Of a DNA stretch of 64,000 nucleotides, positions 23,646-34,596 are shown in pieces. A model generated the notes under the pieces. The model did no database searches. It saw only the letters and a program-made list of their open reading frames with translations, and had not been told where the DNA came from. Source of the stretch: Sclerotinia nivalis (lineage: Eukaryota > Ascomycota > Leotiomycetes > Helotiales > Sclerotiniaceae); assembly GCA_029531795.1 (NCBI GenBank), contig JAPEIS010000001.1:7378001-7442000 (forward strand), given 5' to 3'. Every line of letters begins with the position of its first letter. Within the stretch, counting starts at the first letter, position 1. Position numbers and translations under genes: made by a program.

Positions 23646-24247
23646 ACAAGCTATTGTACATTTGTATTACAGCTGATGTAACATGTCAGTATAAGGCAGT
23701 CTAGATTATAACGAGGCTATGCCATGCCACAAGAAATGACGCATTGTAATCATATAGCGAGCGTATCACGCGCCCCAACGATATATAACAATATAGAAAA
23801 CAAAACAACTATTCACTTCCCCTCATAAGAAAATCGTGCTGTAGTACTACTAATCACCGATCAAGGAAAATAGTTTCTTGAATTTCAACTTTGTAGTTAG
23901 ATAGACCTTTACCTAATAGAGAAAGAACTAGGAACTAATTCCGAACTAAAATGTCTACCGACAAAGTAGATAAAATCTGCCCACAACTGTGCTGTAGTCA
24001 GCTGTGAGTCGTTCAGCCATTACCCGACCCTTTTAGATTCATTAATATTGTCTACAAGAAAAATTCTTCAACTTGATCTAATCTCACCTTGAATTATTTC
24101 AACAGTTTCCACCCTAGTGTGCCGTCCCGATAAGAGATAAAAGCGGCATATATTTAGATCTAAATACAAGGGTTAGAGCGATCTAATTTCACCTTGGGTC
24201 TTTTAAATATATTGCGACAATCACTTCCATCAACACGATTTTAAAAC
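23646..24247. other. intergenic region, no gene recognised
   Basis: 3' flank of the mitochondrial gene and promoter of the first cysteine-cluster gene. AT-rich unique sequence, nothing else seen. Confidence 0.6.
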
Positions 24248-26136
24248 ATGCCCCCACGACGAAGCCGAGACGACGATACTATCATTGTCAAGGGGGATGG
24301 CGATGAAGAGTGGGCAGCGCCATCTTCACCAGAATCAATAGGATCGGATATTGATTTCGAACCTAAAAACAAAATGGCGATCGATACACCTCAAAACCTC
24401 GAGTCGCCTGAGCCAGAACAAGCTGATGGAGCTTCGGTCGCAAGTGTCAGTTCAGCAGCTAAACAAAATAGTACGACTAAGCCAAAGTATTTGAATCAAA
24501 TATCATTCAGAGATCCAGGTTCATCAACAATGGAGGAAAGATTACAAATGATGCCGGCGAAACGTCCTCTACCTTGGAGAGACGGAGTTGAAGCTGGCTC
24601 TGAACTTGAAACTGGAGGCGATTCACGTAGGAAGCAAATCAGATTTGGTTGTCTACTTGCGACTCGAGGAAATGAGGTTGAGAATCCTTGCCATTCATGT
24701 GCGAATGGTCGAGGCAAGTTCGAATTGTGCATCGCATTGCCGGGATTCTTCAAGGGAGCATGCGCTAGTTGTCAATTGAGTGGCAGACCAAACCGTTGCA
24801 GCATCAAGACTAATGAAGATAGTAAGTTTATCTTTGTAACAAACTATCACTAATATACTAATAAAATTTCTATCTAGTCGAACCCGAAGAATTTCATCCA
24901 GAAGATGGCCTCCGGTCGTCGCCAGCTGCCGAGGAATCAAGCTCAGGTTCACGAAGAGCTTCAGGTTCAGGTTCACGAAAAAATACAGTAAAGGAGACAC
25001 CGGATCGATCTACTTCAACAACCCACGCTCAAGAAGACATGCATTCTGGTCCACCAGCAAAAAGAGCCCGAGTCGAAGAGCCAGAAAAGCTACCTCAGAC
25101 AGGCTGGCAAGAACCTCCTGTAGTAGACACAGGTTTGGGATCTGCAAAGTCGCGCGGAGGACGCCCGCCTCGTTCATCTCTAAATCATGTTACAACCTCA
25201 TGGGCACATGTCAACTCTCCACATATGGCTACGCGCAACTCGTCTACCCCAATTAATACTCGGAATGGCGGTTCCAGGAGGTCTGTTGGCCAAACTTCTT
25301 CGGCTGATAAGGAAACAACTGTTAAGGAACCATCCAGAAAACCAAGCAACACCCCAAGTACCAACACTCCTCAATCAGCTCCAAGCAGACCAGCATCCAA
25401 CGGCTGGGCTCCTGTCAACCAAACTCAGCGAGGATCTCAACCTACTTTCCCAAACCTAGCCAAACCACAAATCCCAAAACCACAACATCAGCAAGCCAAG
25501 CCTGAGCAGCCGCAGGCCAAGCCAGAGCAGCAGCAAATTAAACCACCACAAGAGCAATATCAAGCTCAACAGCAGCAGCAGCCAGCTAAACCACCACAAG
25601 AGCAATATAAAGCTCAACAGCATCAGCAGCATCAGCATCAGCAGCATCAAGTTCAACAACAGCAACAGCAACAGCAACAAGTTCAACAACAACAACAACA
25701 GCAGCAACAGCATCAAGTTCAACAACAACAACAGCAGCAGCAGCATCAATATCAACCTCCTCCTCCTCCCCCTCCACCTCCACAAGCTCAGCCACAGCAT
25801 GGTCGACCTCAACCACAATTTCAAGTTCAACCTAACACCGTTCCCCCTAATGCTTTCGGAGGCTTCGTGGATCAGCAAAATGGTAGGATGAGCAACGGAT
25901 TGACAACGTCTCAACCCGCGAAAAAAGTCAAACAGCTACCACCTTACCAACCAACCTTTGTTACAACTCCATCTGGACTCTCTTTTGCCTCGGCTCCGCT
26001 CATCGAGACCTTGCCAAAGCGAAAGCAGCTTCAGCTAATGGGGATCATTAGTGGCCTCCAAGGAGGCATTGATAATATTCAAAGGGAGCTCAATCAGTTG
26101 AAGAAAACACTTGGCGTAGAGGATGATGATAATTGA
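24248..26136 (+). CDS. DUF3716-like cysteine-cluster protein with polyQ tract (copy 1)
   Basis: Two exons (24248-24821, 24878-26136) give 610 residues. An acidic N-terminus is followed by LPWRDG and a cysteine-rich domain (about residues 135-185) with the motifs GCLLATRG, CHSCANGRGKFELC, GACASC and NRCS. This fits fungal DUF3716, probably zinc-binding but of unknown function. The long middle is disordered, Ser/Pro-rich, then very Gln-rich (25480-25760) with CAG/CAA runs and a polyproline stretch. The C-terminus (ISGLQGGIDNIQRELNQLKK) is a short amphipathic helix, possibly a coiled coil. A basic KRARVEE patch could be nuclear targeting. Its neighbour at 26812 is a paralogue in the same order and strand. 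DNA or RNA binding is a guess. Confidence 0.75.
25480..25795 (+). repeat. polyglutamine/polyproline-coding tract
   Basis: Mixed CAG, CAA and CAT codons encode runs of Gln with His and Val, followed by nine or so consecutive Pro codons. Codon mixing limits slippage. The complement strand gives long Leu/Val-rich open frames which are artefacts. Confidence 0.9.
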
Positions 26137-26811
26137 TTCGTTGATACGATGACATTCTAAATTCAAAAGCATTGCGGCGTACAGGGTACATATGTAAAAT
26201 AGCTACCATACTATACCTTAATAGCAATAAAAATGCGTGACTTTAGAAATAAGGACCCTTGGTAAACCAAGGCGACACAGGTGATCTAAATGGGATCCCT
26301 TTTGCAATTAACTACCTGTAAAGCCGCGGAATTCTTGGAGAGCCTTTCGTCTATAAGCTAATTTGGTGAAGGATCTTTTCTCCCTAAGCGAAAACAGGCG
26401 GGATTTGTATAAGGAACAATGCTAATATTGCGTTTCCCTTTTAGTCAAGATAGAACATCAAATCACCTCGAAGCAGATTCAACAAAATGAGGTGAATAAA
26501 TAGATTTTCTAGCTTCTATATTCACTTTCCATGATTATGAAAATGATTGAGAAATTAATTGAGTAACTAACGTCATTTTAAAAAAGTCTACTTCTCAATT
26601 TTGTCTACTATTTTGTTCATTAAAGACGGGAGTCTAATAAGTAGATAACATTCGCGGTATTGAAGCCTAGGCACAATGATAAGAGAAAAAATTAAGGTTA
26701 TCAGTAAATGCCTAACCACCTCCAGCTAGGCATTTGATTTACTTTAGCCCTGCACATCAACAAAATCTCTCGCCATCGAATCCACCGCATAGCTAAACCA
26801 CCTCTTCTAAA
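26137..26811. other. intergenic region between tandem paralogues
   Basis: 3' flank of copy 1 and promoter of copy 2. AT-rich unique sequence without a recognisable gene or repeat. Confidence 0.6.
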
Positions 26812-28285
26812 ATGGAACTTCGCGACCGTGGTATTGCATCTACCAAAACACGATACTCAGCCAACGGACCAGGACTTTGGACGCGACGGGCCCCTGACAA
26901 CGCGCCAGCTCCCGAACCTCGCAATCGTTCTGAAACAAATTCGCAATCACCAGAGGGAAGAACGAAACGGAAACGTGAGGTAGATAATATGCGTTCCAGG
27001 AGAAATAGGGCAGCCGCGTCCAAAATGAGCACGACAAACGGTGCGAGCAGCAACGAAGCACAGGTACGAATGGGTCAGGATCAGGACAATGCAGACATAA
27101 GACAAGCGCCGGAAAGTATGAGCGAAGAAAGATCCAATGGAAGAGAACCCAGCCATGGAGATATCTCTTCAGATGATGCGAATGACAGGCGCTACTCATT
27201 TGGCAACCATAGGAACGAGCCAACCTTCCTCGATCGCATCAAAGTTCTTCCCGAAATGCGCGACCTACCATGGCGCGAGGGTCAGGCATTACCACCGGAA
27301 AAATCGACTGAAAGTCAACGCGTCCAGCAGAGAGGTGCATGTATGGTAGCCACTAGAGGAAGAATCATGACAAAACCATGTACGCATTGTGATCAGGGCT
27401 ACGGACGATTTTCTCATTGTATTGTATTGGAAGAATGGTTTCAAGGAGCTTGCGCGACTTGTATCTTCACGAGTAAAGGGAATAAGTGCAGTTTGAGAAT
27501 ACAGTATTTGGGTATCTATATCTCTAACTTATCTTCTCCTCGAGAGAGGGCACTTTTACTAACAGTCGGATTTTACAATTTTAGGGAATCAAGATGCCAG
27601 AGCTTTGAGATATGCGAATACAAACGACAGCTCATCCAAACGAAAAAGATCAGACCCCGAAAAGACATCAACCGAGGACGAAAACAGCATATTCAATAGA
27701 TTTAATTCACCCGGCCATTATGTCAGTCCTTATCCACCGCTTCCATCCATACCAAGGCCACCGTTAAGAACCCCAGGATTGAAGGAAGCTCAAGAGGCGG
27801 AATTGGATTCTTTGCTTCAAGCTCAAATTGCCCGCGAAGAATTCGATCAAGGCAATATAGATGAAGGAGAAGTAATCGGAAATAGGCAGCAGGCGCGAGC
27901 AACTCCAATAGTAATGCATCGTCCACGATTCTATACCGGTGAACCACATTCGATGAGACAACTCATACAGCAGGGAGGTCCACCTCCTCCAAACCGACAA
28001 CTCGCCCAGCCGATAAATAACATTCCCAATGACCAGGTTGCCAGAAATCCTGTCTCAACCATCAGTCCTCATATGATGGAGAGATCTCTTATTGGCGAAT
28101 CTTCGAAGAGCACACAAAGACAATTGTTTACTGTTATAAGCGGAGTTCAAGGGGGACTTCAACAACTTCAAAAAGAATTGAATTCATTAAAGGCAGTTCT
28201 TGGGTGGGACATTGAAGATGAAGAACCAGAGGCCAGCCGTCGACAAAACTCATCCTCACAAAAAAATACTCGATCAGGTCCATGA
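26812..28285 (+). CDS. DUF3716-like cysteine-cluster protein (copy 2)
   Basis: Two exons (26812-27511, 27585-28285) give 466 residues; phase-1 junction as in copy 1. The same architecture appears: basic/disordered N-terminus, LPWREG, a cysteine cluster (GACMVATRG, CTHCDQGYGRFSHC, GACATC, NKCS), a disordered linker and a C-terminal helix (ISGVQGGLQQLQKELNSLK) clearly related to ISGLQGGIDNIQRELNQLK of copy 1. The Gln-rich tract is missing. KRKREVDNMRSRRNRAA is a likely nuclear localisation signal. The intron sits just after the cysteine cluster in both. The two genes are an old tandem duplication. Molecular function unknown. Confidence 0.75.
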
Positions 28286-30047
28286 AACAACATTAATACG
28301 AGAAGAGACACTATTTATTGATTGGCCACACAAGGTCACATATGTAGGGATATTACACGAAGAAACTGTCCACGTTGCTTGTCAAATTTTGCAGATTTGC
28401 AATCTATCAAAGTCCAAAGTTCCACGATACGTATTCCCCTCGCCAACGAAACTCGGCAGTGGTTAGGCACGATGATTATATCATTAGATTTAGTCTTTTT
28501 AATGAAAAGCACTTCATGCGTTGCTCAAAGATAAGAGACTTATTATGTATTTATATTACGAACGAGAGATGACAAAAGGGGAGGCGAAAAGTCCGAGACG
28601 CGTGGAGGTATCATGTTAAAGACAACTAAATGCTCGGAAGGTTCTTTGGGAACACAACTGATCGTGCCACCGCACTTTCGGGAAGAAAAGCTGGTATGAA
28701 ATTAGATTTATGAGCTTTTAATAGGCCGGGATTGTGAAGATCTTCAATGGGTGGATGGCAGAGCATAAGAGCACAGGCTTTATGGGGACAGAGAGAAGCG
28801 AGAAGATAAATGGAAAAAGATGCAATTTGCAAAAGAAAATGCGATATGAAAGTACAAAACGCATGTGTCCTATCACAATTTGATATCCGCATATTATTGG
28901 TTAAACTGATTGGTTCCTAGCCCTAATGAAATACAACGTTCGCTAGTGGCTTGTGAAGCCATCCGGCCCTTGGCATGAACGATCTCTGGTTCGGAAACAC
29001 TACTTGTTATTTTGTTGATTCTCTTTGCTTTCTCGTATTATGGGCAATATGTTCTCAGCAAGAGCGGTTTGTATGTGATAGTCGAATTGGACACTTTAGT
29101 ACGTGTTCAAAATAGCCGCATTCATCTCGATCGACTAATCTATAACACCAATACGCCACAACGCGCCCTATCAACATTGCAGGTTTTTGGACGAAGAAAA
29201 ATATGATCCCGATGCTCTCATTTCATACACTGGCCTGATTCGTTGGGCAATTACATCGTATGCAGAAGGATGGCTTCACACGTGCATATTCTACTCTATT
29301 GAAGTAAGACATAATTTGTAGTCTCGAACTGGGATACGACGGGTATCATTGCATTCGAGTTTATCCTTTGCATTTTGAAATGACCTTCTGTACCATGAGT
29401 ACTTCCTTTTCCCTCGTTATCTGGAGTTTTCATTTCATCTTAATCTTCTTCTACTTTAATACTATCGTTTTTGCATCATCACGATCATCACTGTCGCTTT
29501 CTCTCCATTTCGTGTTTATCACTAGTTAACAAACAAAATATTCACCAAGCCTCAGTCGTTTACTAAAAATAAATTCGATTCTATCGTTGAAGTCCGATAA
29601 GCATCAAAGTCCGGGGAAATCTTCCATTAATAGCTCTTATCAGTCCCGTGGCGCGCATTTTCCACATTCCAGAGCCACTTCAACAAAAGATAGCAAGCCA
29701 AGTCCGGATAGCTACGTAACCATCGAGGCTTCTTTGTCACTGCCGGAAAAGAAGTGTCGAATTCAAAACGTCACGCTCTTGGCGGGTGCTTTAGGTAGGT
29801 GTTGTGTGCATCGCCGAATTCGTAATGCAAAATTTGGAGCTATAGGTTATTCACGCTCATTAGGTAGAATGTCATTCACTACAGATTTATGATCAATTTC
29901 CTTAGGAAAATTCTGCAGGAAAATTAATTTACATGGTTTCGATGAGGAATATTGCATCTAGCTTGGTTTAGCTGGAAATAGCTATAGAGACATCTTGAGG
30001 GCTGTTAGACGGTTCAGAAAATCCAAGTGGGAGAAATCAGAAACACA
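28286..30047. other. intergenic region, no gene recognised
   Basis: Includes the probable promoter and long C/T-rich leader of the KRE6-like gene (about 29400-30047). Short open frames here have no ATG or no family resemblance. An upstream noncoding exon for the KRE6-like gene is possible. Confidence 0.55.
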
Positions 30048-32793
30048 ATGTCGCCAGTACGAAAAGTATCACCACCTGAAAATGTTGGGATGCCCAATTC
30101 TCAACAACCTCTCATGGAAATGACACAAGCTGGCCGATCAAACATGTCATTAGCAACGGAAGTTAGTGCTGGTACATTGAATACACCTAAATCTGCAGCG
30201 GATGTTGTACAAACAGATTCACGGAGGCTCTCGAGTGCTTCACAAATGGAAAGACGTCCATCGACATTGAGTATGAATCGAAAATCATATTTACCAGTTG
30301 TACCTTCACCTCTCAATCCTTCAACTTCTTCAACATCGGTCAATAGCAGTGATGAAACGAAAAGCGGACTAATGGGCGGTACCATGTCACTTAGAGATTC
30401 CTCTTCATCGGGCGACCTACCTCTTCCTACCTCCACAACCTCAAGCACCAACACCCAACATAATGGAATGGCAAAAAAGAAGGGAAATGGTTTAAGTTCT
30501 CCACAACTATTTCTACGGCGGAAATCAGAATTGGCAGGAATTGGTCTGCAAATTGGAGATACACGAGTGGGCACACCGAAAGGCCTAAAAGATCTAGGCC
30601 ATGATTATTCACGATATCCCAGTTCACGGTCGAGTCCCACTTCCGGCCCATCAGGACCCAACACACCACTTCCCATTTACATAAGCCAAGCATCTAGCTC
30701 CTCTGATTCCCTTCCCTCCATACCCCGAAACCCCTTCCGCGATTCCACATCCGCGATCCTCGATCCCGAAAATTGGAATTATCCAGATGATCGCGTTGGA
30801 GCATTCGATCCTTATTTTGGGGGTGAAAAGGGTTTTATACTATATGATGATGAGATTGAAGATGATGATGATTTACATATGCCTCATGAAAATGATGATC
30901 GGAATTTTAAACCTACGTGGCATGAATGGTTGGAGAGGAGAGGTTTGATCAATGCTATTGGTGGTGTCTTTATGGTTATTGGATTGTTGTGTGTTTTTAT
31001 TTTGTTGCCTGTGTTGACGTTTGCGACGAGGGTTTGGAGTACGGGGAAGGGGGCAAGTGGGAGTGGGTATGTTGATTATGGACCCGCTTGGGCGCATGTT
31101 AATAATGTGAGTATGATCTTTTTTCCTTTGGTTTTTCCTCCCTTTTTCTACTATTTCTCTCTGATTTCCTCTCCCCACCCTCTTACCCCATCTCAAATTT
31201 CCCTAACTAACACCCTTCCCCACCCAGAACACCTATCCCCTCCTCAAAAACGTACGCACAACCTTAATTGACCCCGACACGCCCCAAACCGCCATGACGA
31301 GAATAAGTACTTTTAATGGCGAGACGCTCAATCTAGTTTTTAGCGATGAATTTAATAATAATAATCGTACATTTTATCCCGGGGATGATCCGTTTTGGAC
31401 CGCGCCAAATATTTGGTATGGAGCTACGCAGGATATGGAGTGGTATGGTGAGTTGAAAGATTTCTTTTTTCCGAAAAGGGGGGGAGAGAGCCCTTAGCGG
31501 GGTTATCTATAGAGGTGGAAAAGGGTTGGTTAGTTTCTTGGCGCGCAAGAGAGCATATTCTGCCTGGCTCCCATGCATCCAAACGCATCCCGCTCTCGTA
31601 TACTTCCGGTTCCAAAAATTCATTTCACCTACACCATACTAACAACCCTATAGACCCAGTAGCCGTCACAACTGGCGGTGGAACCCTCCAACTCCGCATG
31701 GACGCCTTCCCAAACCACAACCTCGCCTACCAATCCGGCATGCTAAACTCCTGGAACCAACTCTGTTTCAAAGGTGGCATATTCGAAGTATCCATTTCTC
31801 TCCCCGGACCCTCCGGCGTTCCCGGTCTCTGGCCCGGCGTATGGAGTATGGGGAATCTCGGCCGACCGGGCTACAAAGCAACCACTGAAGGCGTATGGCC
31901 CTACACCTATAATTCCTGCGACTATGGAATCACACCCAACCAGAGCTCCCCGGATGGACTTTCCAAGCTTCCCGGCCAAAAATTAAATAGTTGCACGTGT
32001 AAAGGACAAGATCATCCCACACCAGGAACCGGTCGCGGAGCTCCTGAAATCGACGTTTTGGAGGGAAGTGTCGATCCCAATAATCGGATTGGCGTCGTGA
32101 CACAATCATTTCAAGTGGCGCCATTTGATATTTGGTATCGACCCAACTATGTCTTTTTACAAATCCCCGATTACAATACCACGAATATGAATAGTTATTG
32201 CGGGGGGCCCTTTCAACAGGCTATTAGTGGAACGACCCTCTTAAACAATAATTGGTACGATGGAAACGCATATCAAAAATATGCATTCGAATATATACCG
32301 GGTACATCATCTACGGGAAAAATCGCCTGGTTTGTAGGGGATCAACAAACGTTTATGATGGATGGAAGAGCGATTGGTCAAAATGGTAATGTAGCAGCGA
32401 GACAGGTGAGCGAGGAACCCATGAGTATGGTATTGAATTTGGGGATTAGTGGAGCGTGGAGCGAGATCTTGATTGGGGAGTTACGGTTTCCGACGACTAT
32501 GTATGTGGATTATGTGAGGATTTATCAGAGGGAGGGTGAGGAGAGTGTTACGTGTGATCCGGAGGGGTATGAGACGACGGAGTATATTAGGGAACATCCG
32601 ATTGCGTATTTGAATCCGAATTTGACGGTATGTTGTTGTTGTTTTTTGTTTGGTTTGGAGTTTGGCTTTTGTTTTGTGGGATTGAGGGAAGCGGGGTTGA
32701 GATGATGTGTGGACTAACTCTTTACCTTTTCCATAGGCATGGAACGAAACGGGATATGGTTGGCCAACCAATAAACTCATGAATGATTGCTGA
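30048..32793 (+). CDS. KRE6: beta-1,6-glucan synthesis protein, KRE6/SKN1 family
   Basis: Four exons (30048-31106, 31228-31447, 31654-32627, 32737-32793) give 769 residues. ATG 30048 is the first in frame. A Ser-rich cytosolic N-terminus of about 300 residues leads to one membrane segment (about 303-325, IGGVFMVIGLLCVFILLPVL), so this is a type II membrane protein. The lumenal part is a GH16-like fold: FSDEFN, DPFWTAPN, GGGTLQLRM, WNQLCFKGGIFEVS, PGLWPGVWSMG, and the acid pair in APEIDVLEGSVD, ending NETGYGWPTNKLMNDC. Kre6 and Skn1 act in the ER/Golgi in making cell-wall beta-1,6-glucan. The 206-nt second intron is long for this window, and its 3' half is open in frame with exon 3. Confidence 0.95.
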
Positions 32794-34596
32794 GAAAAAG
32801 TTATCTCCTTTAACTACAAATACAGCTACATACATCAAATCCTACATCAACGACCAGACTGGCCTCAACTTTCAGCTCGCAATCCATCGAAATCTCAATC
32901 AAAATACCAATCATCTAGATATAAATCACAGATCATAGATCTAGCCTAGCCTAGCCTAGCCACATCTACACTCATCCATCCACCCATCCACCCATTCACA
33001 CCCACCCAGAGTTCCTGAACATCTCTTCCGATCATCCTTCACCAAACATCCACTCACCCTTCACCAAACATAACCTCCAGATATATATCATATACACACA
33101 CACCATAACACAAATACGCGATATGCATAGAAATCCTCTCTTTTACATTTCCATCACCATCACCATCATCCATCCATCACCATCACCACCATCACCATTT
33201 CCATCACCCCTACATTTCATTCCATCCCAGCCTCCGTCGCTACAATACGAAAGACCACAACCCACCAAACCCAAAACAACCCAAGAGCAACCCAAACAGC
33301 CTAAAAATTACATTACCTCATAATATCACAATCACTATCACACCACATCACATCACATCACATTACATCCCAACATCACGAGCTAAAAATACATATATCA
33401 TGAAAATATGAAAAATATGAAAATCCAGAAATATGACATATCCGAGTTCCTGGTTCCCGATTTTTAAATTCTGGAATTCTGGGGTTCTGCAGTTCTGGTC
33501 TAGAGTTCTGATCTGGGATTCTGGTTTGGAGTTTAGGTTTAGAGTTTAGCTTTAGGTCTAGGTCTAGGCCTTGGAGTCTAGTCTGGAGTCTAGGTCTTGG
33601 AGTCTAGGTCTTGGAGTCTAATCTGGATTCTAGGTCTGGAGTTTAGATCTAGGGTCTTGGAGTCTAGGTCTTGGGGGTTTGGAGTTCTGGGATTTCTGGA
33701 GTCTTGATTCTGGAGTTTGGGTTTGGTCTAGGTTTTGGGGTCTAGGTGCGGAGTTGATATGCTATGCTATGCTATGCTATCGAAAACATAACATAGCATA
33801 ATATAGAAATACAAAGTACAAAGTACAAAATACAATCACTCTCTCTAATTCAATTACATTATAATCAGAGTCAAAGTCAGAGTCAGAGTCAAGATCAGGG
33901 GAAGGAAAAGGAGAGGGAAGAAAGGGAGGAGACTATATTCAGTTTAGAAAAGCTGCGATTGTAGTTTGGTACGGTATTGGTGTTGGTGTTGGTGTTGTAT
34001 ATATGAATGAATAGATGAAAGCAGTAGGAAAGGGGGAAAGAGGATTGATTAGTCATATATACATCAACGAATAAGTTAATATAAGATAATACTCTAATGA
34101 ATGAAACATAGATCCTACACATGCGAATGAATCATTCAACATAAATTTTTGTCGTTTCAATTGATTTCATTTCATTTGACCAAAACTATCTAGGTATACC
34201 ATCCATCATCTTCACATCTTTAGCTACTCAAGCACTTCCAAATATATGCCAGTAAAGCTCTCTAGATATCATAACATATAATATCACCCATTATTTTCTC
34301 CCATCCCATCCCATCCCATTCCATCCATCACAAAAATCACCATTTTTCTTTCATTTATCTTTCCTTTGTATCAATCATCATTCACTTCATACCTCGTACT
34401 TCATGTCAAATTGACAATCCGTATAAGAAGAAAAGAAATATTTCGAAAAACCAACACTATGCAACCCTTTGCGCAACATTAGGATATGTATGCTATCGCT
34501 CCCAGCAAAAAAACGAGCTCTGGAAATTTAAACTCCGTAAATAAGAAGTAAAAAGCAAGAAACACCAGGTCCTCCCTTGAACCACCCGAAGAAAAT
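32794..34596. other. intergenic region with satellite-like repeats
   Basis: Lies between two converging genes. It holds CCATCACCAT runs (about 33150-33200), a large T/G-rich minisatellite (33530-33745) and a GCTAT pentamer array (33758-33780). No gene recognised. Confidence 0.7.
33530..33745. repeat. GTCTAGGTCTTGGA-type minisatellite
   Basis: Units near GGAGTCTAGGTCTT recur more than ten times with length and base variation, flanked on the left by TTCTGG-rich sequence. It is non-coding and lies in the 3' intergenic space of KRE6 and LEU1. Confidence 0.85.

Noticed and set aside
25456..25914. Long Leu-rich minus-strand frames
   Set aside because: They are the complement of CAG/CAA runs in the polyQ-coding exon.
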